A stretch of DNA of 59,402 bases from Actinomycetota bacterium (GTDB lineage: Bacteria > Actinomycetota > Acidimicrobiia > Acidimicrobiales > Ilumatobacteraceae): the NCBI GenBank assembly GCA_016870935.1, contig VGAB01000003.1, positions 1 through 59,402 on the forward strand. The letters are read 5' to 3'. A program made the translations under genes and the position numbers. Position 1 is the first letter of the stretch. Each line of letters opens with the position of its first letter. The notes under the pieces were generated by a model. The model had not been told where the DNA came from. It saw only the letters and a program-made list of their open reading frames with translations, and ran no database searches. Below, one piece after another: positions 10,745 through 19,886 of this stretch.

Positions 10745-12141
10745 GCCGAAACTCCGACCGCCGTAACGGGAATCGTCACACGCTTTTTGACGCGAGCCTC
10801 GAATTCCGCCCTGAACAAGGTCAAGGCCGAGTGCACCGGTGCGTAGGCCGACGGGCCGACGAAACAGATCGTCGTCATCTTGTATGGAAACGGCACCGCA
10901 TCAAGCCCGAGTTTCTGGTTCGATGCGTGCGGAAAATTACCCGGACAAATCATCGAACCGACCTCGAGAAGTTGTTGCAGGTCGGCGTCGGTGCCCTCGC
11001 CGTTGACCACCCGGCGCAAGATTCTTTCGAGCCAAGTGCCGCCCTCGCGACACGGCGTGCACTTGCCGCAAGATTCGTGCGCATAGAAGTGCGTCAGCGT
11101 CAACGCCGCCGCCGGTATGTCGGTGGTTTCATCCATCACCATCACCGCGCCCGACCCCAACATCGAACCCGCGGGGCCGACCTGGCTTGCTTCGAATGGC
11201 AGATCGAGTTGATCGGGCGTGAACCACGGCGCCGAGCCGCCACCCGGCACGAACGCCTTCAGAGACTTGCCGTCGCGAATTCCACCGCAAAATTCTTCGC
11301 CAAAAATCAGATCGCGAAATGTGGTGGTGCCGTTGATTATCTCGTAAACGCCCGGCCGCTTGACGTGACCTGAGACAGCGACCATCCGCGTGCCCGGCGA
11401 CGTCTTGGTGCCGATCGCCGTGTAGGCCGCGACACCGTTCACCATCAGCCACGGCAGATTCGCCAATGTTTCGACGTTGTTTACGATCGTGGGTTGACCG
11501 TACAAACCATTCGCCGCGGGAAAGAACGGCGGCTTGAGCCGAGGCATTCCGCGATTGCCCTCGAGACTCTCGATCAGCGCCGTCTCTTCACCGACGACAT
11601 ATGCGCCGGCACCCCAATGCAAAATGATGTCGACCGAAAATTTCGACCCCAAAATGTTTTTGCCGACATAACCGGCTTGGTAGGCCTCGTTCAAGGCCGC
11701 CGCCACTCGCTCTTGGGCAAGCGCCATTTCTCCCCTTATATATAGGAAGCATTGCGACAAACCCGCCGCGTAACAGGCGATCAGGCAGCCTTCGATCAAC
11801 TGATGCGGGTCGCGCTCCATCAGCAGACGATCTTTGTAGGTTCCGGGTTCGCTCTCGTCGCCGTTCACAACCAGATATCGGGGCCAAACTTGCTGCGGCG
11901 TCAGTCCCCATTTTGTTCCCGCGGGAAACCCGGCGCCACCGCGACCCAAGACCGTCGCTGATTTGACGTCTTCGTGAATCTCGGTGGCGGGTCGTTTCAA
12001 TGCCGCACGCAAGCCCTTGTAGCCGTCGGTGGCCAAGAAACGCTCGAGGGTGAACGAATCGGAATATTCGAATCGAGATGTGACGATTTTTGGCCGGTCG
12101 CCGGCGACGAACCCGGGCGCGTGCGAGAAAGTTTTGCTCAC
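10741..12141 (-). CDS. nuoF: NADH-quinone oxidoreductase subunit F (NADH/FMN site)
   Basis: A 466-residue subunit that binds NADH, FMN and cluster N3. The start chosen is GTG at 12141, overlapping the nuoE TGA; an ATG eight codons upstream lies inside nuoE. The NADH/FMN glycine-rich loop is GRGGAGFPAGTKW, and the cluster motif is ESCGKCTPCREG with a fourth cysteine in MICPGNFPHASN. It sits between nuoE and nuoG in the canonical A-to-N order. Confidence 0.97.
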   Translation of the reverse strand: MSKTFSHAPGFVAGDRPKIVTSRFEYSDSFTLERFLATDGYKGLRAALKRPATEIHEDVKSATVLGRGGAGFPAGTKWGLTPQQVWPRYLVVNGDESEPGTYKDRLLMERDPHQLIEGCLIACYAAGLSQCFLYIRGEMALAQERVAAALNEAYQAGYVGKNILGSKFSVDIILHWGAGAYVVGEETALIESLEGNRGMPRLKPPFFPAANGLYGQPTIVNNVETLANLPWLMVNGVAAYTAIGTKTSPGTRMVAVSGHVKRPGVYEIINGTTTFRDLIFGEEFCGGIRDGKSLKAFVPGGGSAPWFTPDQLDLPFEASQVGPAGSMLGSGAVMVMDETTDIPAAALTLTHFYAHESCGKCTPCREGGTWLERILRRVVNGEGTDADLQQLLEVGSMICPGNFPHASNQKLGLDAVPFPYKMTTICFVGPSAYAPVHSALTLFRAEFEARVKKRVTIPVTAVGVSA

Positions 12142-12752
12142 AACGCCGCCTTTCCGTCCAGCCAAGCGGGTGCATCGTTGACATCTTCGGGGGCCATCGC
12201 TCCGACCGCGCGCTCGGGCGCGATCACCTGTCGAACCTTTGCCAATACTCCGTGCTGCGGAATCTCATCGCCAAGTTTTCCGTCTCTCAGGTCGTCGACC
12301 AGCTTGTCGAAATCGGCGGGCGTCACGCGCAATCTGTAGCGATAGTTGACCTGAAGGGTCGGCGCCTCGGTGCAGGCGGCCTGGCACTCGGCATGGGCGA
12401 GGGTGAACATTCCGTCGCGAGTTGTTCCGCCCGCCTTGACGCCGAGTTTTTTCTCGGCGTGATGCATCAACTCGTGCGCGCCCAACAACGCGCACGACAT
12501 CGTGCCGCAAATGTTGATCAGGTATTTGCCGACGGGTTCGAACTTGAACATCTCATAGAAGGTCGCGGTGCCATAGACCTCTGCCGAGGTGACGCCGACA
12601 AGTTCACCGAGATGCTGCATCGCCTCGCGGGTGATGTAGCCGTTCTGCTCCTGCGAAATATGCAGCAACGGAATCAACGCCGACTTTGGTCGCGGATACC
12701 GCGAAATGATCTCGCGGGCGAGTTTCGTGTTCGCCTCGTTCAACCGACTCAT
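12138..12752 (-). CDS. nuoE: NADH-quinone oxidoreductase subunit E (2Fe-2S)
   Basis: A 204-residue thioredoxin-fold subunit with cluster N1a. The ligands are Cys82 and Cys87 (ICGTMSC) and Cys123 and Cys127 (ECQAAC). The helical N-terminus (ALIPLLHISQEQNGYI) is typical. About 40 C-terminal residues after the domain are less conserved. It overlaps nuoD at its start and the GTG of nuoF at its end. Confidence 0.96.
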   Translation of the reverse strand: MSRLNEANTKLAREIISRYPRPKSALIPLLHISQEQNGYITREAMQHLGELVGVTSAEVYGTATFYEMFKFEPVGKYLINICGTMSCALLGAHELMHHAEKKLGVKAGGTTRDGMFTLAHAECQAACTEAPTLQVNYRYRLRVTPADFDKLVDDLRDGKLGDEIPQHGVLAKVRQVIAPERAVGAMAPEDVNDAPAWLDGKAAL

Positions 12753-14104
12753 CTGTCGACCTCACCCAAAACAGGGTCGACCGACGAGATGACCGCGACG
12801 GCGTCGGCGACCAGACCGCCGCGCATCATCGGTGGCATGGACTGGATGTTGACGAAACTCGGCGCCCGCACGTGCATGCGATACGGGGTGGAAGAGCCGT
12901 CGCTGGCGATGTAGCAGGCGATCTCGCCGCGCGGGCTCTCGATCGCCACATAGGCCTCGCCCACCGGAACCTTGAAACCCTCGGTGAAAATCTTGAAGTG
13001 GTGAATCAACGCCTCCATAGATTCGTCGATGCGACCACGGGGTGGCGGGGTGACTTTTTTGTCCTGAATTCGATAATCGCCCTGGGGCATCGCGTCGAGA
13101 ACCTGTCGCACGATCTTCATCGACTCGCGAATTTCATTGAGGCGAATCGAGTAGCGATCGAAGGCGTCACCAAAACTTCCGACGATCACGTCGAATTCAA
13201 CTTTGTCATATCGCAGATACGGCATGTCGCGACGCAGATCCCATGAAAGACCGGTGCTGCGCAGAATTGGTCCGGTGGCCGAGAGCGCGATCGCCTCGTC
13301 GCGCGTGATAACGCCAACACCTTGCAGGCGTTCGCGCCAAATCGGCTGACCAGTCATCAATATCTCGTACTCGGCCAAACGCTCGGGCAGCGACTCGAGA
13401 AGTTTCAAGACCTCGTCGCGCCAACCCGCCGGCAAATCGGCGGCGACTCCGCCGGGTCGAATGAAGTTGTGGTTCATCCGCAAGCCCGTGACTTTTTGGA
13501 AGAATCGAAGCACCTCTTCGCGCTCGCGCAAACCGTAAAGCATCATCGACACGGCACCGATGTCCATGCCGTTGGTCGCCAAAAACAAAAGGTGACTGCT
13601 GATGCGGTTCAATTCGGAGAGCAGCATACGAATCCATACAGCGCGCTCGGGGATGTCTTGGTCGATACCCAGCAACTTCTCGGTCGTCATCGCGAAAACG
13701 AGTTCGTTGTTCAGCGGCGACGCGTAGTCCATGCGGGTGACATTCGTGGCGCCCTGCATAAACGACAACGACTCGCCGGTTTTTTCCATTCCCGTGTGCA
13801 GATAACCGATCACGGGTTTGCATCGCAGAACCGTCTCGCCCTTGAGCTCGAGCATCAAACGCAAAACACCATGGGTGCTCGGATGTTGCGGGCCCATGTT
13901 GATGATCATCGTCTGATCTTCGCTTTGAACTCCGGCGAGCGATGCGACCTCCGACTCGCTCATTCGAAGCACCGCGCCCGAACCGCGCATCATCTCTTTG
14001 GTCGAAATGTCCTTGCGCAATTGAAGTTCTTGGCGGCCCTCGCTCGTTTCGGCCGCCGCGACCTCGGCCTCGCCTGGTTTCGTCTGATTCTCGGTGGTGG
14101 TCAT
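12749..14104 (-). CDS. nuoD: NADH-quinone oxidoreductase subunit D (quinone site)
   Basis: A 451-residue 49-kDa-type subunit. The ATG at 14104 overlaps the nuoC stop; longer frames upstream are shadow of nuoC. The quinone-site motif NMGPQHPSTHGVLR and IGYLHTGMEK are intact, and the protein ends ...LGEVDR as usual. It lacks the CxxC nickel-ligand motifs of hydrogenases, so this is a true complex I subunit. The first ~50 residues are a variable, acidic, Glu/Ala-rich leader. Confidence 0.97.
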   Translation of the reverse strand: MTTTENQTKPGEAEVAAAETSEGRQELQLRKDISTKEMMRGSGAVLRMSESEVASLAGVQSEDQTMIINMGPQHPSTHGVLRLMLELKGETVLRCKPVIGYLHTGMEKTGESLSFMQGATNVTRMDYASPLNNELVFAMTTEKLLGIDQDIPERAVWIRMLLSELNRISSHLLFLATNGMDIGAVSMMLYGLREREEVLRFFQKVTGLRMNHNFIRPGGVAADLPAGWRDEVLKLLESLPERLAEYEILMTGQPIWRERLQGVGVITRDEAIALSATGPILRSTGLSWDLRRDMPYLRYDKVEFDVIVGSFGDAFDRYSIRLNEIRESMKIVRQVLDAMPQGDYRIQDKKVTPPPRGRIDESMEALIHHFKIFTEGFKVPVGEAYVAIESPRGEIACYIASDGSSTPYRMHVRAPSFVNIQSMPPMMRGGLVADAVAVISSVDPVLGEVDR

Positions 14105-14568
14105 GAGGCGGCCCCCTTGAATTGCACGGGGATGCTTCCTTGGGCGTAGTCCTTGCGCAGCGGATGACCCTGCCAATCCTCGGGCATCAGGATTCGGGTC
14201 AAATCCGGGTGCCCATCGAAACGAATCCCGAACATGTCGAACACCTCGCGTTCCATCGCCTCGGTGCCCGGATAAAGATCGAACGCAGAGCCAATCGACG
14301 CGTCCGACTCGGCCACTTGCACCCTGAGACGCACGCGACGACGCTGCGAAAGCGAGAGCAGGTTGACCACCACTTCGAATCTCTCGAGCACGATTGAATC
14401 GACGACTTCGGCGGGCAGAGCCCTGCCCGGATGGGTGAGGTAGTCCACCGCCGTCAGATCCACGCACATTTCAAAACCCTCGTCGCGAAGCGCAGCGAGC
14501 TGTTTCAGATAATCGGCCTTGGCGACGAACCTCACGTCGTCTACTACGCCCCCGCTGAAAGTTTTCAT
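14101..14568 (-). CDS. nuoC: NADH-quinone oxidoreductase subunit C
   Basis: A 155-residue 30-kDa-type subunit of the peripheral arm. The family signature is plain: EREVFDMFGIRFDGHPDLTR followed by LMPEDWQGHPLRKDY. There is no fusion to NuoD, unlike in enterobacteria. It lies 3 bases after nuoB and overlaps nuoD in an ATGA. It is compact compared with actinobacterial homologues, which often carry long N-terminal extensions. Confidence 0.96.
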   Translation of the reverse strand: MKTFSGGVVDDVRFVAKADYLKQLAALRDEGFEMCVDLTAVDYLTHPGRALPAEVVDSIVLERFEVVVNLLSLSQRRRVRLRVQVAESDASIGSAFDLYPGTEAMEREVFDMFGIRFDGHPDLTRILMPEDWQGHPLRKDYAQGSIPVQFKGAAS

Positions 14569-14571
14569 GTT

Positions 14572-15156
14572 TTAACGCGTGGCGATGGCGACCGCGGTCG
14601 TCGTTCCGGCAGGAATCTCTTGCATTTGAACCTGCGCCCCCGCGCCGGTCGATTGGCGTCGACGCATTATCTCGCCGTCCTCGATCAACTGGTGCAAAGT
14701 CTCGATCGCGTGAATCAGTGTTTCGGGTGTCGGTGGGCACCCCGGCGCGTAGACATCAACGGGGACTATCTGGTCGACACCCTGGATGATCGCATAATTG
14801 TTGAACATTCCGCCGCTGCTCGCACAAACACCCATCGAGATGACCCATTTTGGTTCCATCATCTGGTCGTATACCTGACGCAAAACTGGCGCCATCTTTT
14901 GGCTCACCCGACCGGCCACGATCATGATGTCGGCTTGTCGCGGTGATGCCCGAAAAACTTCCATGCCGAAACGCGCCAGGTCGTAGTGGGCGCCACCCGT
15001 CGACATCATTTCAATCGCGCAACACGCGAGCCCGAATGTCACGCCCCAACTCGAGCGCGAACGAGACCACTTGACGAGTTCTTCGATGCGACCCGTCAGA
15101 AAGTTGTGCTCGAAACCACCCAGACCATCGTCGGCGACATTTTGCACCAAACCCAT
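14572..15156 (-). CDS. nuoB: NADH-quinone oxidoreductase subunit B (cluster N2)
   Basis: A 194-residue subunit holding the terminal cluster N2, which passes electrons to quinone. Ligands are the tandem Cys45-Cys46 ([10 protein letters not shown]), Cys111 ([10 protein letters not shown]) and Cys140 (APGCPPTPE). The C-terminal ~30 residues, rich in Gly, Ala and Thr, extend past the conserved fold. The start shares one base with the nuoA stop. Confidence 0.97.
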   Translation of the reverse strand: MGLVQNVADDGLGGFEHNFLTGRIEELVKWSRSRSSWGVTFGLACCAIEMMSTGGAHYDLARFGMEVFRASPRQADIMIVAGRVSQKMAPVLRQVYDQMMEPKWVISMGVCASSGGMFNNYAIIQGVDQIVPVDVYAPGCPPTPETLIHAIETLHQLIEDGEIMRRRQSTGAGAQVQMQEIPAGTTTAVAIATR

Positions 15157-15635
15157 CAGACCGAAACTTTCTCTCTCGTTTCGCGACCTTCCAGACCCAC
15201 GCGACGAATGGTCGTCGACATCGAACGCGATTCAGAGAGAATGTCGCCGTCGCGACTCACCAGACGGCGAGATTTCTTGACGGGGCCCCAATCCAGAGCG
15301 CCGCGGGCGACCACATAAACGAAAGCCACAAAAAACACCGCGCTGAAAGCCGCCAGTTCCCAAAAACCATAGGCGCCGAGCGATTTGCTCGCCACCGCGT
15401 ACGGGTACGCAAAAATTATCTCGATGTCGAACATTATGAACAACATCGCCACGACATAAAAACTCACGGGAAACCGCTCGGGGGCCTCGAGGCTCGGCAC
15501 TATTCCGCACTCATAAGGTGCTTCTTTGGCGGTGTTGGGTCGTCGAGGCGCCAAGAGTTTCGAGGCGATCAGCGAACCGACGCCGAACAGAATGGCCAAT
15601 ATTGCCAGCACGACGATCGGCAGGTACTGGCCCAC
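15156..15635 (-). CDS. nuoA: NADH-quinone oxidoreductase subunit A
   Basis: A 159-residue three-helix subunit. The conserved cytoplasmic loop APYECGIVP, which shields the quinone tunnel, and the helix-2 acidic motif [14 protein letters not shown] are present. About 40 hydrophilic residues follow the last helix, longer than in Escherichia coli. It is the first nuo gene but is not the start of a transcription unit: only 3 bases separate it from the upstream membrane-protein gene. Confidence 0.96.
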   Translation of the reverse strand: MGQYLPIVVLAILAILFGVGSLIASKLLAPRRPNTAKEAPYECGIVPSLEAPERFPVSFYVVAMLFIMFDIEIIFAYPYAVASKSLGAYGFWELAAFSAVFFVAFVYVVARGALDWGPVKKSRRLVSRDGDILSESRSMSTTIRRVGLEGRETREKVSV

Positions 15636-15638
15636 GAG

Positions 15639-16463
15639 TCAGCTCTTAACTGGCGAGCGGGCACCTGTATCGCCGGCGACATTTTCGCGCAAACGCAGAT
15701 CGCGAACGTGCAGCAGGCGGCAAAGCAACAAGAAAATTATCGTCGAACCAATGGTGATGAACACGCTCGGCTGGCGCTTGGTTCCCAAGTCTCGCAACAT
15801 ATATACGTATCGATGGGGTTGGGTCTCGTCGATCACGGGTCGGGCCGGCGCTCGACCCGGCTCGGTGCGTTGCGGCACTATCGGAGCGACTTCGACCAAC
15901 GAATAGTGCGGCTCGTGAAAAAACGCGAGGAAATCGAGCGACTCGTTGATCTTCGGCCATCGTTCACCGCCCCGGTCGTAGACCGCGATCGAAACATATT
16001 CGCCAAGCGCAAACTCTTCGGCTTCTTTCTGGATGATTTCGTCAGATGATGCAACCGCCTGGCCGCGACGCGGGTCGGATTCTTCCAACAGCAGCCAACC
16101 CTCGCCCTGCAACGCCGTCGACGCGGTAAACGCGTCGCCCGACGCGTTGCCCGACGGCTGAATCGGTGTCAGCAAAATTTCGGCGTCGTCCAACAAATCT
16201 GGACTACGAACGATTGTCGTCGGCTCGGCGGGCTGCCAGGCCGGCGCACGACCCGTCAAGCCGATTCCGTAAACCCACCAAATTCCGCCCATGATCGCCA
16301 TCCAGCCGAAAAGCCCCGCCAAAACAACCAAGAACCCGAGGCGAGCGCCGAGGTTGGTGCCGACCACCAGATATGTGCCGCCGATCAACACGCCGACAGA
16401 AATGGCGACGATGATGATTCCGCGCAACTGCGGCTCAAAATTCACTGCGAGCAGCGCCAGCAT
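15639..16463 (-). CDS. Membrane protein of unknown function between the bc complex and complex I genes
   Basis: I do not recognise a family in this 274-residue protein. Two hydrophobic helices lie near the N-terminus (about 13-34 and 43-69, the second with GGIWWVYGIGL). A soluble region of roughly 160 residues follows with acidic and Pro-rich stretches, then one helix near the C-terminus (about 234-249, ITIGSTIIFLLLCRLL) and a basic tail. It has no heme-binding CxxCH and no cluster-binding cysteines. It abuts the diheme cytochrome c and nuoA, so it is co-transcribed with both. A structural or assembly role for the respiratory chain is inference from position only. Confidence 0.8.
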   Translation of the reverse strand: MLALLAVNFEPQLRGIIIVAISVGVLIGGTYLVVGTNLGARLGFLVVLAGLFGWMAIMGGIWWVYGIGLTGRAPAWQPAEPTTIVRSPDLLDDAEILLTPIQPSGNASGDAFTASTALQGEGWLLLEESDPRRGQAVASSDEIIQKEAEEFALGEYVSIAVYDRGGERWPKINESLDFLAFFHEPHYSLVEVAPIVPQRTEPGRAPARPVIDETQPHRYVYMLRDLGTKRQPSVFITIGSTIIFLLLCRLLHVRDLRLRENVAGDTGARSPVKS

Positions 16464-17504
16464 TTACAAACCTCTCACATAATCGATGACGGCACCGATT
16501 TGTTCGTCGGTCAAAACCAAACCAAAAGCCGGCATTCGGCCCGAGCCTTGGCCTTGCTGGCCATACTTCTTGCCGAATTCGCTTCCACCCTTGATGAATT
16601 CGATCATCTCATCGCGTTGTGGAAACTGCCGCACCGCGGAACCACCGGTCAAGTTCGGACCAAAAGCTCCACCGCCGGTGATCTCGGGTTCGCCGTAGGA
16701 CCAGCCCTTGGTGTGGCAACGGGCGCAAGAATAATTTCCGCTGCCCAGGTCTAAGTTGAACAATGCCTCACCCAACGACGAATATGTGCCCGCTTTGACG
16801 AGCCGCTCGGCTTCGGACTGAATTTCTTTTTGTTTCTCGTCGGGCAACTTGCCTTGATCGTCGCGCGGAATCTGGATGCTCTTCAAATATTCGATGACGG
16901 TCTGAATCTGCTGCTCGTTCATCGGGCCGCCGCCGACCAAACCCCAGGCGGACATCGGTGAAAACGGTCGACCGTAATCAAGAATGAAACGAACTTCTTC
17001 CTCGCTGTAGCGATAGAACACCGTGTTGATCGCGGGTGCCTTCCAGTTGACCTGCTTGACCTGACCGGTTTTCGGATCGGAGATCGCGTATGACGCGACG
17101 CCACCGCCACCCTTCATTCCGCCGTGGCAACCGGCGCAGTTGTAGCCACCGTCGGCGGTCGTGGCGAACAGGCCCGTGCCCCAATCTTCGAACTGATGCT
17201 GAAACTCTTTTTCGGCGCCGACCATTCGACCTGGTTCGAGAATCCAATAGAGGGGCAAAGCGATGGTCGTGACGGCGAGACAAGCCAAACCGATCAATTG
17301 GGTTCGTTGAATCTTTTCACCCTCGAGGCGATCGTCGTCGTAGTAAGGCTTACGGTTCGCGGCAAGTTTGATCTCCGACCCGATCTCGCGTTTTGATGAG
17401 CGCAGATTGCCCAGACCATAAATCACCCATCCGAGAACAGAGACGAGAAGAATCACCCATGCGACCGTGGTGGTCGTGTCGGCGACGAGTACCGAAACTT
17501 TCAC
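16464..17504 (-). CDS. Membrane-bound diheme cytochrome c of the bc complex
   Basis: A 346-residue protein with two hydrophobic helices (about 13-33 and 69-89) and two c-type heme sites: CAGCH at 123-127 and CARCH at 260-264. Each is followed by a cytochrome c fold with a distal Met candidate (PFSPMSAWG, GRMPAFG). It most likely takes electrons from the Rieske protein and passes them to the terminal oxidase. This role is played by diheme QcrC in other actinobacteria, although the arrangement of helices here differs. It sits directly after the Rieske gene. Confidence 0.9.
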   Translation of the reverse strand: MKVSVLVADTTTTVAWVILLVSVLGWVIYGLGNLRSSKREIGSEIKLAANRKPYYDDDRLEGEKIQRTQLIGLACLAVTTIALPLYWILEPGRMVGAEKEFQHQFEDWGTGLFATTADGGYNCAGCHGGMKGGGGVASYAISDPKTGQVKQVNWKAPAINTVFYRYSEEEVRFILDYGRPFSPMSAWGLVGGGPMNEQQIQTVIEYLKSIQIPRDDQGKLPDEKQKEIQSEAERLVKAGTYSSLGEALFNLDLGSGNYSCARCHTKGWSYGEPEITGGGAFGPNLTGGSAVRQFPQRDEMIEFIKGGSEFGKKYGQQGQGSGRMPAFGLVLTDEQIGAVIDYVRGL

Positions 17505-18350
17505 TCAGTGACCGCCCGTTCCACCCACGCAGTGCGGCCCTTCGGCCTCTTGACCCGTCGTGTTTACGCCGATCGGCGGACCGGCGAAAACGGTGCCGGT
17601 GTCGATGACGACCATGCCGTTGTTGACCGAGACTCCGAAACGATCCATGCCTCGCGGCGCCGGACCACCCTTCTTCTCGCCCACGCGGTTGTACTGCGAA
17701 CCATGGCAAGGACACTCGAACCATTGCGATGTCTTGCACTCGGGCACTCGACAACCCAGATGCGGACACTTCTGGTAGAGAGCGACGATGCCGGACGTGA
17801 TTCCCGAATAAACAGGACCTTGCCCCGCGTAAACCGCGTCGGCTTTTGAAATTGCTTCCTTCGGATATTCGGTCACCCACGAACGCGCTTCGGGCAAATA
17901 CAAGAAACCTTTGTTCGCGCGAATCTGGCCGATGACGTCTTCGAGTTTGCCTGCGTTGATTTTCGAACCAAAGCCGCCTTCGGCGCCCTTCCACAAAAAT
18001 GCGATCAGCGCAGCGGCAAAACCACCGAGGCTTGCGCTCATTAGTGTCGTGTTGGCGCGATTCAAGAATGCCCGACGCGACTCGTCGATGGCCTCGGGAT
18101 CGGGCACAACCCAGGGCTCGATTTCTGCGGGCGGCATCACGGCCACCGCCGTGCTGCGACTCGCCGCCGCCTCGACTTCTTTGCCGATTTTTCGCGCCGA
18201 TTTCTTGGCGTCGCGATCTCGTTTTCGGGTTTCGCGCGAAAGCGCCCCGACTCCGCTCATGTCCGAGCGACGAGTTGCCGTAAGCACGACACCCAAACCC
18301 AGAACGGCAAGCACTGCGATCGCGACTGTGATGATCGTCGTTGAACTCAT
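17505..18350 (-). CDS. Rieske [2Fe-2S] protein of the bc complex
   Basis: A 281-residue protein with the two Rieske boxes CPHLGC (195-200) and CPCHGS (213-218). Cluster ligands are Cys195, His197, Cys213 and His216; Cys200 and Cys215 form the stabilising disulfide. There is an N-terminal helix (about 5-26), a basic cytosolic linker, then SRRAFLNRA at 91-99 ahead of a second hydrophobic stretch (about 101-120). That is a twin-arginine-like signal, as used by Rieske proteins of other actinobacteria. The gene follows the subunit IV-like gene after 15 bases and abuts the diheme cytochrome c. Confidence 0.94.
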   Translation of the reverse strand: MSSTTIITVAIAVLAVLGLGVVLTATRRSDMSGVGALSRETRKRDRDAKKSARKIGKEVEAAASRSTAVAVMPPAEIEPWVVPDPEAIDESRRAFLNRANTTLMSASLGGFAAALIAFLWKGAEGGFGSKINAGKLEDVIGQIRANKGFLYLPEARSWVTEYPKEAISKADAVYAGQGPVYSGITSGIVALYQKCPHLGCRVPECKTSQWFECPCHGSQYNRVGEKKGGPAPRGMDRFGVSVNNGMVVIDTGTVFAGPPIGVNTTGQEAEGPHCVGGTGGH

Positions 18351-18365
18351 GAGACCTTTATCCGA

Positions 18366-19088
18366 TCACAACTCGAAGAAGATGCCTTCGCGCCACGGGA
18401 ACACGAAGTTGAAGCCAGGACCACGGAAAAACGAACCAATGATCACGAGAATCGCCCAAAACATGAGGTGAACCGTCATCAAACTGGTCATGACTTTGCG
18501 ATCTTCGGGTCGATTCGATTCGTTGCGATCGAGATACGGCGCAAGAATCAAAATGATCAAACCCATGCCCGGAATCGTCACCCCGGCGATCATCGGGTGA
18601 AACATCGTCAACAACTCTTGCAAACCGAGGAAATACCAAGGTGCCTTGGATGGATTCGGTGTTTGGTTGAAGTTCGCCGCCTGCAACAGCGGCGCGTTGA
18701 CGAACCACGAAAACATGAACGTGAAAGCGGTGCATGCGAGCGCGGCGACGAATTCGATACCCAACAGATGCGGCCAAGTATGAACCTTGTCGACTGGCAC
18801 GGCTTTGACATCTTGAATCGAACCAGACTTGACCACGGTCAACAACCGCTGGGTGTGACCGCCTGGTCCGGCACCGAACGGAACACTGCCGCCCGGTGCA
18901 GCCGAGACGACCGCGGCACCCGGCTTTTCGGCGACTGCCACCGCCCCCTTGCTTCGATCAAGAAGGTCGCCGGAGATTCGTGATTCACCGTCGGCGCTCG
19001 CTGCCGCCGCGGGTGCGGCTGCGCCTTTGGCCGCTTTCTCTCGCGCCTCTTGGGCCCGCTTCAAAAGATGTTCTGGAATGCCGGCCAT
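18366..19088 (-). CDS. Cytochrome b C-terminal subunit (subunit IV-like)
   Basis: A 240-residue protein equivalent to subunit IV of b6f or the C-terminal part of cytochrome b, with three helices after residue 108. The Qo-site motif reads KAPWYFLGLQELL (148-160) where mitochondrial proteins have PEWY, a form found in menaquinol-oxidising complexes. The start is ATG at 19088, overlapping the cytochrome b stop (TGATG). The N-terminus MAGIPEHLLKRAQEAR is identical to that of the divergent cytochrome c at 21026. An Ala/Gly/Pro-rich linker of ~80 residues separates it from the membrane part. Confidence 0.93.
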   Translation of the reverse strand: MAGIPEHLLKRAQEAREKAAKGAAAPAAAASADGESRISGDLLDRSKGAVAVAEKPGAAVVSAAPGGSVPFGAGPGGHTQRLLTVVKSGSIQDVKAVPVDKVHTWPHLLGIEFVAALACTAFTFMFSWFVNAPLLQAANFNQTPNPSKAPWYFLGLQELLTMFHPMIAGVTIPGMGLIILILAPYLDRNESNRPEDRKVMTSLMTVHLMFWAILVIIGSFFRGPGFNFVFPWREGIFFEL

Positions 19089-19873
19089 CAGAGTGGTCCT
19101 GAGATTCCGCCGTCTTTGCGCACGCGCCAGAAATGGATCGCGAGAAAGATGACCGTCACGAACGGGAACAACAAAACATGCAGCACATACCAACGCAGCA
19201 GGGTTTCGGGGCCGATTTCAACGCCGCCGAGCAACACGAATCGAACCTGCGACCCGATCACCGGCGAGTAACCCATCATGTTGGTGCCGACGGTTACCGC
19301 CCAAAGTGCGAGTTGGTCCCACGGCAACAGATAACCGGTGAACGAAAGCAAAAGCGTCAAGGTCAGAAGGATCACGCCGATAACCCAGTTGAACTCGCGC
19401 GGTGCCTTGTATGCGCCGTGGTAGAAAACTCGCGCCATGTGCAAGAACACCGTAAGAACCATCAGGTGCGCCGCCCAGCGATGCATGTTGCGCACCATCA
19501 AACCGAACGTCACCGAGGTGTGCAACGACTGGATGTCTTGCCAGGCATTGGTCGCGGTTGGACGATAAAAGAACATCAAGAAGATGCCGGTAATCGTCAA
19601 AAGAATAAACAGGAAGAAACTCAGCCCACCCAGGCAAAGCGTGTAGCTCACCTTGACCGCGTGACGCTTCACTTTGACGGGATGCAGGTGATAGAGCACC
19701 GAGTTCATCACGACATAAGAGCGGTTGCGGGGCGAATCCGAATAACCCTTGCGGAAGATCGAACCCGGCCTGAATATCGAGTTCCAGGCCTGGCTGCCTT
19801 GAATCGATTCGTTGGTTTTCGTGATGCGCTGCTTGATAGTCGGGCGAGTCTTTTGCTCGAGAACTTTTGCCAT
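19088..19873 (-). CDS. Cytochrome b6-like subunit of the bc complex
   Basis: A 261-residue four-helix cytochrome b carrying both b hemes. Ligands are His131 (RNMHRW) with His145 (FLHMARVF), and His232 (YVLHVLL) with His247 (AIHFWR). The 14 residues between the second pair are the b6f-type spacing. Cys80 in YTLCLGGLSFF sits where b6 proteins attach heme c_i covalently (consensus CLGG). GYLLPWDQLALWAV and the C-terminal RKDGGISGPL also match b6. Helices E-G are on a separate gene (18366-19088). A basic ~70-residue cytosolic N-terminus is present. Confidence 0.94.
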   Translation of the reverse strand: MAKVLEQKTRPTIKQRITKTNESIQGSQAWNSIFRPGSIFRKGYSDSPRNRSYVVMNSVLYHLHPVKVKRHAVKVSYTLCLGGLSFFLFILLTITGIFLMFFYRPTATNAWQDIQSLHTSVTFGLMVRNMHRWAAHLMVLTVFLHMARVFYHGAYKAPREFNWVIGVILLTLTLLLSFTGYLLPWDQLALWAVTVGTNMMGYSPVIGSQVRFVLLGGVEIGPETLLRWYVLHVLLFPFVTVIFLAIHFWRVRKDGGISGPL

Positions 19874-19886
19874 CTCTCCTACCTTC

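Noticed and set aside
12749-14104. NuoD as a [NiFe]-hydrogenase large subunit (complex I-like hydrogenase operon)
   Set aside because: Both CxxC nickel-binding motifs are absent, and nuoE, nuoF and nuoG are present, so this is a standard NADH-quinone oxidoreductase.
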